7,482 nt of DNA from Betaproteobacteria bacterium (GCA_003455595.1 DMQT01000070.1:1-7482), one strand, 5' to 3'. Counted from the stretch's first letter, positions 1-7,275 are shown. The notes: generated from the letters alone by a model not told the origin. Translations and numbers: made by a program.

Positions 1-413
1 TTAAGTGGGAACAAAAGTTGGTACAAACCCGACAACAGCTGCTGACGACCGAGATAGGCCATCAGAATGGCGAGGCCCGCCAGCAATAGCAGCATGCGCG
101 CGCTCCGCAACAGTCCATATTGCAAACCTTCCCAATACGGGCTGAAACTGCCCAGCGCAGGCCAGACCATGCTGCCTGGTGTGGTGTACGCATAAACCAG
201 TAACAGACTCAGCAGCAACCAACGGGTACGCCGCACATAGCGTCGGAACTGAATTTGGGTCGAAGCGCGCATCCAGGGCAGGAGTGCCAGCCCCGCAGCC
301 AACAACCAGTATGGCGCGGCAAATTCGAGCCACAGCACAAAAAACAGCCACAGCAACATGGCTGTGGCTGGATGAATCCGAAACGGGAATTTAATCAGGC
401 CTGACTTGCACAT
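1..413 (-). CDS. EcfT/CbiQ-like membrane protein, 3' end missing (partial)
   Basis: This frame opens with ATG at 413-411 and stays open for 137 codons to the window edge, so the C-terminus is not seen. The protein is very hydrophobic, with likely membrane segments near residues 17-31, 33-48, 65-77 and 103-120, separated by a basic loop (RRYVRRTR, residues 57-64). The stretch from about residue 96 on (EGLQYGLLRSARM, then LLSGLYQLLFPL) resembles the part of EcfT/CbiQ proteins in which an arginine-containing helix precedes a 'GLy.Ll.PL' segment. These are the membrane-coupling subunits of energy-coupling factor vitamin and metal transporters. That family call is inference from memory of the pattern; the reading frame and membrane nature are seen directly. 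Its ATG overlaps the fimV TGA (TGATG) and has no clear Shine-Dalgarno sequence, so it is probably translated by coupling to fimV. No ATPase or substrate-binding partner is visible here. It could instead be an uncharacterised membrane protein. Confidence 0.8.
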   Translation of the reverse strand, partial: MCKSGLIKFPFRIHPATAMLLWLFFVLWLEFAAPYWLLAAGLALLPWMRASTQIQFRRYVRRTRWLLLSLLLVYAYTTPGSMVWPALGSFSPYWEGLQYGLLRSARMLLLLAGLAILMAYLGRQQLLSGLYQLLFPL

Positions 414-3103
414 CAACCGAGTTGGTCGAGCAGCGCCTGCGCATCAGCCTTTTGAGCTGCGTCGCCTTCCTGAGCCACTTCGTGCAGAATTTCCCGGGCA
501 TTGTCCACATCGCCCATCTCGTGATATACCCGCGCCAGATCGAGCTTGGTGGCGACTTCATGCCAGCTATCAGCATGCTCACCCTGTGCCTCGACACCAT
601 TCTGGGTATCGCCCATATCGCCAATGTCATTTAAATCAAGGCTGATATCAGAGAAATCCAGCATCGGCGCAGTGCTTGAAACGGCCAATTCGGGCGCGGC
701 TTCCGGAAAATCAAAATCGAAATCAAGCCCGTCGTCAGATGTCTCCGTATGCAATGGAGCTACCTGCTCAACAGCCCGTTGCGATTCATGCGGCGCAGGC
801 GCATCGAAGCTGGCAAAGACCCCGTCTGAGCTTGACTCGGCCATTAGCGCATCAAGATCATGAAACTCCGAATCGTCTTGCGCTGCGTGCTTTTCAACCG
901 CTTCCGCAATGATGCCCTGCGGATTCAGACTATCGTCAAAGTCATGATGCTCGGTTGACGAGACTGAGCTGAAGTCCAGCGCTTGATCCAACGGGTCTGC
1001 TACGGGCGCGTGCAGTTCGGTGTCGGGCATGGCTGCATCTGACTGTCTGCGCGAGGCCAGTGCAACCGTTGCCATGCCGGCTGCGGCAACCACTGACGCT
1101 GTTGCGGCATGCGTGTTATCGGCAGCAGGCGCAACCTGCGGGGCGGCTGTGCCGTTTGCCGCAGCAGTTTCTGCATACAAGGGATTATTCGGGTCGAGCT
1201 TGCGCCCGAGATCAGCCGCTTTGGCCCACAACGGCGTCATCTCACCACCCAGCGCAGCGTACAACTCGGTTGCAACCGATTCAAATGCGGGCAGGTTTTT
1301 GCGGGTGGCATAAATTTCCAGCAGCTTCAAATGAATTTCATGCCGTGCCGGGTCTTTTGTCAGCGCTTCCTTAAGAATTTCTTCCGCCTGCGCATCGCGG
1401 CCGTACGCCATGTAAACTTCGGCTTCGGCAATCGGATCGACATCATGCGTATCGATAGTACCCAGCCCGGCTTGGCTAAAATCGGTCAAGAAGGAAGTGT
1501 TATTGGTGTTGACCGCAGTGCCGCCTTGGGTGCCGTATATCGTGTTGGCTTTCAGATCGCTGCCACTCATGATGCTATCTTCAAAACTCGACAAGCCCTG
1601 ACGACGGCGTTTGCCGCGCATCATGAAACCCAGCAGCGCCGTCAACAACACGGCCAGCGCAGCGCCTCCTAAATACAGGAGGTTGATGTTCTCGTACCAT
1701 TTTTCTGTTTCAGGTGTTGTGGCAGGTGCGGGTGGTGCCACTACCGTTTTGGCGGCTTCCACCGGCTTCACTTCATCCGCAGGCTTGGTCGCTGCCTCTG
1801 GCTTGGCTGCTTCGGCGGGATTGGATTGCACTTGGGGAGGGGCAATGACCGCAGCTGGTGCGACTATATTGGCAGGCTTGCCGGTGGCATTTTTCTGCAA
1901 ATCAGCCAGTGCCTGATTCTTGATCTCCAGCAAACGCTGCATGTCCTGGATATTCTTTTCCAGCGCAGCAACACGGCTATTGGCTTCATTCAGTGCATTT
2001 TGTTTAACTGTGGCATCTTCTTCCAACGCACTCAGTTTATCCTGCATGACAGCTGCAGATTTACCTTCTTTACCAGTAGCCACTTTACCCGCCGCAGGTG
2101 CCTCACCTTTAGATAGCTTGAGCACGTCTTTACCCGCTTGCGCTTGGCTGGCCTTGTCTTCTACCTTGGGTGTGATCTTGCCCACGGCTTGCGCGCTGAC
2201 GGCTGGTGTAGCAACGGATTTGGCCACTTCTCCGGCCAGCTTCTGGCGGTAACTTTCCCAATCAGCCGCCTGCAATTTGATATCTCGCGCAGCCTCAGCG
2301 GGAGCGATGGCTGCAACCTGCTGGTGGGTCGGCAATTTGAGAATCTGGCCGGTTTTCAACCGATTGATATTATTGCCATCAAACGCTTGACGATTTTCGC
2401 GGTAAATGCCAATTAGCATTTGCTCCAGATTCACACCCTCCAACTGGTTGTTACGCGCGATTGCGCCCAAGGTGTCGCCGCGCTTTACCGGGCCGTAACT
2501 GCTGCTGGAATTGTTTTCTGCCCTGACCGATTTGGCCGGTGCGCGCACAGCTTGCGCATTGGGGGCTTTCTCGCTGGGCGCGGGCGTCGCTGCCACTGTG
2601 GACTGGCTCCCGTTACCCGTGCTTTTTTTCTTGGCCGGACTGGCGCCGCCTGCCATGGCAGCGCTTACGCCCAAAGGCGCTGCTGCCTTGATGCTAGCCG
2701 AACCGGGCGGATCGAGCAGTACGGTATATTCGCGCACCATACGGCCGGTCGCCCAGTCGAGTTCGATGAGCATATCGAGGAAGGGATCGTTGATGGGGCT
2801 GCTGGAGGTGATTTTCAGTACCGGGCGACCATCGGCCGTTTTATCCACAGTAAATTTAAGGCCGGAGAGCGCTGCTACCGGCTCAATCTTGGCATCACGA
2901 AATGCGTCACTGCCTGCCATGCGCGCCGTCAGCGCCACCAACTCCGCCTTGTCCGTTGCCAGCAACTCGATTTCCGCATTTAGTGGCTGACCCAGCGCCG
3001 ATTTAACCGACAGTTTCCCCAAGCCTGCTGCCTGTGTAGCCAACGGCGACAACAACAGCACCCCGGCAGAAAGACAACTCGCTATGATCCTTTTTCGCAT
3101 CAT
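413..3103 (-). CDS. fimV: FimV/HubP-family polar hub protein with LysM and TPR domains
   Basis: An 896-residue protein, about the usual size for FimV. A signal peptide occupies residues 1 to about 26 (basic start, hydrophobic core, ATQA cleavage-like site). It is followed by the conserved FimV N-terminal domain (GKLSVKSALGQPLNAEIEL at 29-47, to about 135). A LysM peptidoglycan-binding domain lies at about 203-258 (VKRGDTLGAIARNNQ to LKLP). A coiled coil is likely at about 352-405, then an Ala/Pro/Lys-rich linker, one membrane helix at about 473-494 and the basic anchor RGKRRR. The cytoplasmic part starts with a TPR-like region (about 555-645) and a long acidic linker, and ends in the FimV C-terminal motif (LDLARVYHEMGDVDNAREIL at 854-873). 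In the family, the protein links peptidoglycan to polar assembly of type IV pili, signalling or polar landmarks; the exact role here is unknown. Two tandem ATGs start it, preceded by GAGGGG 5 or 8 bases away. It overlaps the downstream membrane gene by one base. Confidence 0.95.
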   Translation of the reverse strand: MMRKRIIASCLSAGVLLLSPLATQAAGLGKLSVKSALGQPLNAEIELLATDKAELVALTARMAGSDAFRDAKIEPVAALSGLKFTVDKTADGRPVLKITSSSPINDPFLDMLIELDWATGRMVREYTVLLDPPGSASIKAAAPLGVSAAMAGGASPAKKKSTGNGSQSTVAATPAPSEKAPNAQAVRAPAKSVRAENNSSSSYGPVKRGDTLGAIARNNQLEGVNLEQMLIGIYRENRQAFDGNNINRLKTGQILKLPTHQQVAAIAPAEAARDIKLQAADWESYRQKLAGEVAKSVATPAVSAQAVGKITPKVEDKASQAQAGKDVLKLSKGEAPAAGKVATGKEGKSAAVMQDKLSALEEDATVKQNALNEANSRVAALEKNIQDMQRLLEIKNQALADLQKNATGKPANIVAPAAVIAPPQVQSNPAEAAKPEAATKPADEVKPVEAAKTVVAPPAPATTPETEKWYENINLLYLGGAALAVLLTALLGFMMRGKRRRQGLSSFEDSIMSGSDLKANTIYGTQGGTAVNTNNTSFLTDFSQAGLGTIDTHDVDPIAEAEVYMAYGRDAQAEEILKEALTKDPARHEIHLKLLEIYATRKNLPAFESVATELYAALGGEMTPLWAKAADLGRKLDPNNPLYAETAAANGTAAPQVAPAADNTHAATASVVAAAGMATVALASRRQSDAAMPDTELHAPVADPLDQALDFSSVSSTEHHDFDDSLNPQGIIAEAVEKHAAQDDSEFHDLDALMAESSSDGVFASFDAPAPHESQRAVEQVAPLHTETSDDGLDFDFDFPEAAPELAVSSTAPMLDFSDISLDLNDIGDMGDTQNGVEAQGEHADSWHEVATKLDLARVYHEMGDVDNAREILHEVAQEGDAAQKADAQALLDQLG

Positions 3104-3108
3104 GCCAA

Positions 3109-3114
3109 CCCCTC
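3109..3114 (-). promoter_or_regulatory. Ribosome binding site of fimV
   Basis: GAGGGG on the minus strand lies 5 bases before the first ATG (3103-3101) and 8 bases before the second (3100-3098). Either ATG could serve; the choice changes the protein by one methionine and leaves the signal peptide intact. Confidence 0.7.
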
Positions 3115-3146
3115 TTTACTGAAGACTTTTCCAAGCACTTCATGTA

Positions 3147-3175
3147 GTTATATTCTGTTATTCAAGCCGCTTCAC
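3147..3175 (-). promoter_or_regulatory. Possible sigma70-type promoter for fimV (weak)
   Basis: In the 82-base gap between the usg-like gene and fimV, TATAAC (3152-3147) matches five of six bases of a -10 box. With a 17-base spacer, GTGAAG (3175-3170) matches only three of six bases of a -35 box. The gap is more AT-rich than the flanking genes. No stem-loop followed by a T run was seen, so readthrough from the usg-like gene is equally possible. This is inference from consensus matching only. Confidence 0.28.
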
Positions 3176-3185
3176 AGAAATACGC

Positions 3186-4208
3186 TTAATTCAGATAACT
3201 TTCAACCAGAATTTCAGCAATCTTCACACAATTCAGAGACGCTCCTCCGCGTATGTTATCCGCCACCAGCCATAGGTTGAGGCCATTTGGCAACGCAATC
3301 GCATCACGTATCCGGCCTACCAGCACCTCATCCTGACCTGCCGCATCCAGCGGTGTCGGACTGGCATCCGCATCTTGTGCATCTATAACGGTCAGCCCCG
3401 GCGCATTCTTTAACAAATCGGATGCAGCCTGCGCAGCAAGCTTGTGTTTTGTCTCGATATGTACCGCTTGAGCGTGGCCATAGAACACCGGCACCCGCAC
3501 CGTGGTCGGGTTTACCGCCAATGTCGGCGCATCCAGCACCTTGCGGATTTCGTCCACCATTTTCATTTCTTCGCTGGTGTAACCGTTATCCTGCAACTCG
3601 CCAATTTGCGGCAACACATTGAAAGCAATGCGTTTGGCATACACGCTGTTTTCAGTCTCAGTCAAATTGAAAATGGCGCGCGTCTGATCCGCCAACTCGG
3701 TGATGGCATCTTTCCCGGTGCCGGAAACGGCCTGATAAGTGACCACATCAATACGTGTCATCTCGGCGGCATCGTGAATCGGCTTGAGTACGGTGAGCAA
3801 GTGCATGCTGGCGGCATTGGGACAAGCGATCAAACGACGCGCTGCAAACTCGGGAATGCGTTCGCGGTTTACCGCTGTCACCACCAAGGGCACGCCAACA
3901 TCCTGGCGAAATTGCGGGCTGGTATCAACCACTACACACCCAGCCGCAGCAGCCTTGGGTGCAAAATGCGCCGCGGCCTCGGCACCGGCCGCAAACAATG
4001 CCAGCTGGACACGGCCAAAGTCGAATTGCTCGGCATCCTCAATGACGATGTCTTTGCCGCGAAAGAATATTTCATCCCCAACTGACAAGCTGGCTGACAA
4101 CAGGTAGAGCTTGCCCAGCGGAAAATTGCGCTCGGCTAGATGTTCCAGTATCGCTTCACCGGTCAGACTGGTGGCACCAAGTAAAGCAATATCATATTTT
4201 TTAGTCAT
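3186..4208 (-). CDS. usg: Asd-family paralogue (Usg-like) lacking the catalytic cysteine
   Basis: A 340-residue member of the aspartate-semialdehyde dehydrogenase family. The start is ATG at 4208-4206, giving [20 protein letters not shown]; an in-frame ATG 18 codons upstream lies inside asd and would add a non-homologous leader. The N-terminal nucleotide-binding loop GATSLTG (residues 11-17) is intact. Family enzymes carry CPNCST or NPNCST around the nucleophilic cysteine; here the stretch is CPNAAS (129-134), so Ala132 replaces it. The other residues used in catalysis or substrate binding appear kept: Gln159 (TYQAVSGTG), Arg238 and His245 (VRVPVFYGHAQ). The sequence resembles E. coli Usg, which also lacks this cysteine and lies next to truA, and the Pseudomonas gene between asd and fimV. 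Normal semialdehyde dehydrogenase activity is therefore unlikely; the real role of Usg proteins is not established as far as I know. The start overlaps the asd stop (TGATG), with a Shine-Dalgarno sequence inside asd. Databases may label it simply as a second Asd. Confidence 0.93.
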   Translation of the reverse strand: MTKKYDIALLGATSLTGEAILEHLAERNFPLGKLYLLSASLSVGDEIFFRGKDIVIEDAEQFDFGRVQLALFAAGAEAAAHFAPKAAAAGCVVVDTSPQFRQDVGVPLVVTAVNRERIPEFAARRLIACPNAASMHLLTVLKPIHDAAEMTRIDVVTYQAVSGTGKDAITELADQTRAIFNLTETENSVYAKRIAFNVLPQIGELQDNGYTSEEMKMVDEIRKVLDAPTLAVNPTTVRVPVFYGHAQAVHIETKHKLAAQAASDLLKNAPGLTVIDAQDADASPTPLDAAGQDEVLVGRIRDAIALPNGLNLWLVADNIRGGASLNCVKIAEILVESYLN

Positions 4209-5320
4209 CAAGCTTCCACCAGTATGCGCAGCATGCGCCGCAGGGGCTCTGCAGCACCCCACAATAATTGATCACCAACGGTAAAGGCGGTCAGGTATTC
4301 ACCGCCCATATACAGTTTGCGCATGCGCCCGACCGGCACACTCAGCGTGCCGGTGACGGCAGTCGGAGTAAGATCGGCCATGCTGGTTTCGCGCGCATTG
4401 GGCACCACTTTGACCCAGTCGTTGTGCCCAGCCACGATGGCTTCGATCTCATCCAGCGGCACATCCTGTTTAAGCTTCACCGTCAGCGCCTGGCTGTGAC
4501 AGCGCATCGCGCCGATGCGCACACACAGGCCGTCGATCGCAATCATGTCCTGGCTACGACCGAGTATCTTGTTGGTTTCGGCGCGCGCTTTCCATTCTTC
4601 CTTGCTCTGGCCGTTGCCGAGGTCTTTATCAATCCACGGAATCAGGCTGCCCGCCAGCGGTACGCCAAAATTAGCGGTGGGGAAATTGACGTCACGCAGC
4701 GTACCGGCCACTTCCCGGTCAATGTCCAGGATAGCGGACGCAGGATCATCCAGAAGGTTTTTTGCCACACGGTGCGCTTCGCCCATCTGACTGAGCAATT
4801 CACGCATATTCTGCGCACCGGCGCCCGACGCGGCCTGGTAGGTCATGGCGCTGATCCATTCGACCATGTCGGCTTTAAACAACCCGCCCAGCGCCATCAA
4901 CATCAAAGACACCGTACAGTTGCCGCCAACAAAATCCTTGCCGCCCCTGGTCAACGCATCCTGAATCACGTGTTTGTTGACTGGATCGAGAATAATGACG
5001 CTGCCAGATTCCATGCGCAACGTAGAGGCGGCATCAATCCAGTAACCTTTCCAGCCGCTGGCGCGCAGTTTGCCGAACACTTCTTCGGTATATTCGCCAC
5101 CTTGAGTGGAGATAATTGCATCCATCTCACGCAGTGCATCAAGGTTGCGTGCGTCCTTTAATGGCGGCACCTCCTTGCCAATGTCCGGACCTTTACCACC
5201 AATCTGCGAGGTAGTGAAAAACACCGGCTCGATCACGTCAAAATCACGCTCTTCGCGCATACGCTGCATCAGCACTGAGCCCACCATGCCGCGCCAGCCG
5301 ACCATCCCCACTCGCATCAT
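4208..5320 (-). CDS. asd: Aspartate-semialdehyde dehydrogenase
   Basis: Reduces aspartyl phosphate to aspartate semialdehyde with NADPH, the branch step feeding lysine/diaminopimelate, threonine and methionine synthesis in the cytoplasm. The 370-residue product has the Gram-negative type sequence throughout. It shows the N-terminal nucleotide-binding motif GWRGMVGS (8-15) and the nucleophile Cys135 in [11 protein letters not shown]. Gln162 is in [11 protein letters not shown], and Arg268 and His275 are in [11 protein letters not shown]. Using the first of two tandem ATGs (5320-5318) puts the cysteine at 135, the same number as in the E. coli enzyme. A strong GGGAGAGAG ribosome binding site precedes it. 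It lies 27 bases after leuB and overlaps the next gene by one base, so the two Asd-family genes are almost certainly co-transcribed. This gene is the one expected to supply the enzyme activity. Confidence 0.98.
   Translation of the reverse strand: MMRVGMVGWRGMVGSVLMQRMREERDFDVIEPVFFTTSQIGGKGPDIGKEVPPLKDARNLDALREMDAIISTQGGEYTEEVFGKLRASGWKGYWIDAASTLRMESGSVIILDPVNKHVIQDALTRGGKDFVGGNCTVSLMLMALGGLFKADMVEWISAMTYQAASGAGAQNMRELLSQMGEAHRVAKNLLDDPASAILDIDREVAGTLRDVNFPTANFGVPLAGSLIPWIDKDLGNGQSKEEWKARAETNKILGRSQDMIAIDGLCVRIGAMRCHSQALTVKLKQDVPLDEIEAIVAGHNDWVKVVPNARETSMADLTPTAVTGTLSVPVGRMRKLYMGGEYLTAFTVGDQLLWGAAEPLRRMLRILVEA
4213..4220 (-). promoter_or_regulatory. Ribosome binding site of the usg-like gene, inside asd
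   Basis: GGTGGAAG on the minus strand lies within the last codons of asd, 4 bases before the ATG at 4208-4206. It supports the TGATG overlap as the true start rather than the ATG at 4262-4260. Confidence 0.6.
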
Positions 5321-5324
5321 GTCT

Positions 5325-5330
5325 CTCTCC
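5325..5330 (-). promoter_or_regulatory. Ribosome binding site of asd
   Basis: GGAGAG on the minus strand, within the longer purine run GGGAGAGAG, lies 4 bases before the first and 7 bases before the second of two tandem ATG codons. It fills most of the 27-base leuB-asd gap, which leaves little room for a promoter. Confidence 0.65.
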
Positions 5331-5347
5331 CGTTATGACTTAAAATT

Positions 5348-6412
5348 TCAAAGTGCCGCCAGCACCGCATCGCCCATCGCGGTGCAGCCGACTTTGCGGC
5401 TACCCGGCGTGAAAATATCCGCAGTGCGCAAGCCTTGGCTAATGACTGTTTTGACCGCATTTTCAATCCGGTCAGCCACCTCATCCAGACCAAAGGTATA
5501 GCGCATCATCATTGCAACGGACAAAATCGTCGCCAGAGGATTGGCGATGTCCTGGCCTGCAATATCCGGCGCAGAGCCATGTATCGGCTCGTACATACCC
5601 TTGCGGTTTTCATCCAGCGAAGCCGATCCGAGCATGCCGATTGAGCCCGTGAGCATGGACGCTTCATCAGACAGAATGTCGCCGAAAATATTGCCGGTTA
5701 GGATTACGTCGAATTGCTTGGGGTTACGTACCAGCTGCATCGCGGCGTTATCCACATACATATGCGAGAGCGCCACTTCAGGGTACTCGCGGGCGGTTTC
5801 AATTACCACTTCACGCCATAGCTCGCTGGTTTCGAGTACGTTGGCTTTTTCCACCGAGCACAGCTTTTTGCCACGCTTCATCGCAATCTGGAAGCCGATA
5901 TGTGCAACGCGCCGCACTTCCGATTCGCTGTAGCGCATGGTGTTGTACCCTTCGCGCTCACCCGCCGCATTGATGTGGATGCCGCGCGGCTGGCCGAAAT
6001 ACAGGTCGCCAGTCAGCTCGCGCACGATCATCAAGTCCAGCCCGGATACGACTTCCGGCTTTAGGCTGGAGGCATCCGCCAGCTCAGGGTACAGGCTGGC
6101 AGGCCGCAGGTTGGCGAACAGGTTGAGTTCCTTGCGAATGCGCAGCAAGCCCTGCTCCGGGCGCATCGGACGCGGCAAGGCGTCGTATTGATAGCCGCCC
6201 ACTGCACCGAGCAGTATCGCGTCCGCTGCGCGCGCCAATTGCAGGGTCGCTATCGGCAACGGATCACCCGCTGTGTCATAACCCGCGCCACCGATGGCGG
6301 CATGCTCCATTTCGATTTTCAGACCGTCGCTATTGAGCGCTTGCAATATTTTAACTGCCTGGGCGCTCACTTCGGGACCGATGCCATCTCCGGGCAAGAC
6401 TGCGATTTTCAT
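5348..6412 (-). CDS. leuB: 3-isopropylmalate dehydrogenase
   Basis: Oxidises and decarboxylates 3-isopropylmalate to 2-oxoisocaproate with NAD+, the last leucine-specific step before transamination. The 354-residue product is of normal length. It starts with [15 protein letters not shown], typical of the family. Substrate-binding arginines are visible at 93, 103 and 131, with Tyr138 in the [10 protein letters not shown] segment and Lys189 in VEKANVL. Metal-binding aspartates are at 221 (YVDNAA), 245 and 249, inside the family signature [19 protein letters not shown] (241-259). The segment [15 protein letters not shown] (278-292) contains the Asp-Ile pair (283-284) expected for NAD+ preference. 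It sits 82 bases after leuD and 27 bases before asd. The start is fixed by homology, although the bases just before the ATG are pyrimidine-rich and give no good Shine-Dalgarno sequence. Confidence 0.98.
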   Translation of the reverse strand: MKIAVLPGDGIGPEVSAQAVKILQALNSDGLKIEMEHAAIGGAGYDTAGDPLPIATLQLARAADAILLGAVGGYQYDALPRPMRPEQGLLRIRKELNLFANLRPASLYPELADASSLKPEVVSGLDLMIVRELTGDLYFGQPRGIHINAAGEREGYNTMRYSESEVRRVAHIGFQIAMKRGKKLCSVEKANVLETSELWREVVIETAREYPEVALSHMYVDNAAMQLVRNPKQFDVILTGNIFGDILSDEASMLTGSIGMLGSASLDENRKGMYEPIHGSAPDIAGQDIANPLATILSVAMMMRYTFGLDEVADRIENAVKTVISQGLRTADIFTPGSRKVGCTAMGDAVLAAL

Positions 6413-6450
6413 GGAGGTACTTTCTGTTCAAAGCGGAATATGTAAGCCCA

Positions 6451-6468
6451 TACCGATGCATTTCGGCA
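6451..6468 (-). other. Weak intercistronic hairpin in the leuD-leuB gap
   Basis: The minus-strand sequence TGCCGA-AATGCA-TCGGTA can form a 6-bp stem with one G-U pair and a 6-base loop. No T run follows, so it is not a convincing terminator. It may be chance, or a small mRNA-processing or stability element. The rest of the 82-base gap (6413-6494) shows no gene and no clear promoter. Confidence 0.22.
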
Positions 6469-6494
6469 GAGCATGAGTAGAACCGAAGCCAAGC

Positions 6495-7133
6495 CTAACT
6501 AAACAGCCACGGCGCCTCGAGCTTGCGCCGCGCTTCATAGTCGCGAATCTTGTCGACTTGCTGCAAGGTAAGGCCGATGTCGTCCAGCCCATTTGCCAGA
6601 CAGTATTTGCGGTGTGCATCCACGCCGAAATCAAACACGTCACCAGCAGGCGTAGTCACCGTTTGCTGCGCCAGATCGATACGTAAGGCATAGCTCGGCG
6701 TGGCTTCCGTCTCACGGAACAACTGGTCAACAACGGTTGCATCGAGCACGATCGGTAGCAGGCCATTCTTGAAGCAGTTATTGTAAAAAATGTCGGCATA
6801 ACTGGGCGCGATAATGGCGCGCACGCCGTAATCTTCCAATGCCCACGGCGCGTGCTCACGACTCGAACCGCAACCAAAATTCTCACGTGCCAGCAACACT
6901 TGCGCGCCTTGATAGCGCGGTAGATTCAACACAAAATTCGGATTGATAGGCCGCTGACTAACATCCTGGCCGGGCTCACCATGATCCAGATAGCGCCATT
7001 CATCAAACAGATTGGGACCAAAGCCACTGCGCTTGATGGACTTGAGAAACTGCTTGGGAATGATGGCGTCGGTATCGACGTTGGCGCGATCAAGCGGCAC
7101 CACCAAGCCATTGAGTAAGGTAAATGCCCGCAT
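6495..7133 (-). CDS. leuD: 3-isopropylmalate dehydratase (isomerase) small subunit
   Basis: Partner of LeuC in the isomerase that converts 2-isopropylmalate to 3-isopropylmalate in leucine synthesis. The 212-residue product is close to the usual size of about 200 and corresponds to the swivelling aconitase C-terminal domain. Visible hallmarks are [13 protein letters not shown] (18-30), [18 protein letters not shown] (82-99), which forms part of the substrate pocket, and [10 protein letters not shown] (182-191). The start at 7133-7131 overlaps the TGA of the small lipoprotein gene as TGATG. No purine-rich ribosome binding site is seen just upstream, which suggests translation by re-initiation after the lipoprotein. 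The gene is intact and shows no sign of recent transfer. Confidence 0.97.
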   Translation of the reverse strand: MRAFTLLNGLVVPLDRANVDTDAIIPKQFLKSIKRSGFGPNLFDEWRYLDHGEPGQDVSQRPINPNFVLNLPRYQGAQVLLARENFGCGSSREHAPWALEDYGVRAIIAPSYADIFYNNCFKNGLLPIVLDATVVDQLFRETEATPSYALRIDLAQQTVTTPAGDVFDFGVDAHRKYCLANGLDDIGLTLQQVDKIRDYEARRKLEAPWLFS

Positions 7134-7258
7134 CAGCTGGCTGACTTTTTAATGGAGTCGCCTACTTTTTCCACATCCTGACCGAAACCATGCACGGTGT
7201 TGCAAGCGGAAAGACTCAATACAGACAACAGTACGGTAAACAAAATTACTCTGCGCAT
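7133..7258 (-). CDS. Small entericidin-like lipoprotein (41 residues)
   Basis: A short frame of 41 codons from ATG at 7258-7256 to TGA at 7135-7133. The start is basic (MRRV), followed by a hydrophobic stretch and the lipobox LSAC (16-19), so signal peptidase II cleavage before Cys19 is predicted. The mature part would be only 23 residues, [18 protein letters not shown] followed by KKSAS. The pattern 'CNT..G.G.Dv...G..i...' is characteristic of entericidin A/B family lipoproteins, small envelope proteins linked in E. coli to a bacteriolytic toxin/antidote pair. A ribosome binding site AAGGG lies 7 bases upstream, just after the leuC stop. The gene sits 17 bases after leuC and overlaps leuD by one base. 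I recall similar genes at this place in other betaproteobacteria. No second entericidin gene is present in the window, so a toxin/antidote role is not supported here. The family call is by motif only. Confidence 0.88.
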   Translation of the reverse strand: MRRVILFTVLLSVLSLSACNTVHGFGQDVEKVGDSIKKSAS

Positions 7259-7265
7259 AATGGTA

Positions 7266-7270
7266 CCCTT
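7266..7270 (-). promoter_or_regulatory. Ribosome binding site of the small lipoprotein gene
   Basis: AAGGG on the minus strand lies 7 bases before the ATG at 7258-7256, in the 17-base gap after leuC. It supports independent translation initiation of this very short gene, in contrast to the following leuD. Confidence 0.6.
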
Positions 7271-7275
7271 AACCT

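Noticed and set aside
1..351. Minus-strand frame of 116 codons beginning MAVFCAVARI
   Set aside because: It overlaps a clearly membrane-protein-like frame on the same strand that begins at 413 and matches the gene layout. The 116-codon frame has no family resemblance and no ribosome binding site of note.
1109..2983. Several plus-strand frames of 90-190 codons opposite fimV
   Set aside because: They are antisense to the well-supported fimV frame, low in complexity and mutually overlapping. No promoter or ribosome binding site supports them.
3121..3140. Inverted GAAG/CTTC ends near 3121-3140 as a terminator after the usg-like gene
   Set aside because: Only four base pairs match, around a long loop, and no T run follows, so it does not meet the pattern of a Rho-independent terminator.
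4206..4262. Upstream start for the usg-like gene (ATG at 4262-4260)
   Set aside because: It would add 18 residues ([18 protein letters not shown]) with no family match and place the start deep in asd. The TGATG start has a ribosome binding site and begins exactly at the family N-terminus.
4268..5161. Plus-strand frame of 297 codons opposite asd
   Set aside because: It lies wholly antisense to an unmistakable asd gene. Its protein is rich in His, Arg and Ala, as expected from a mirrored codon pattern, and resembles no family I know.
6428..6643. Minus-strand 71-codon frame across the leuD end and the leuD-leuB gap
   Set aside because: It starts inside leuD in another frame, has no recognisable family pattern and no ribosome binding site; it looks like a shadow frame that happens to run into the gap.
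7133..7258. Entericidin toxin/antidote module
   Set aside because: Only one entericidin-like gene is present and it lies inside a leucine operon. Nothing here supports a paired toxin-antidote system.
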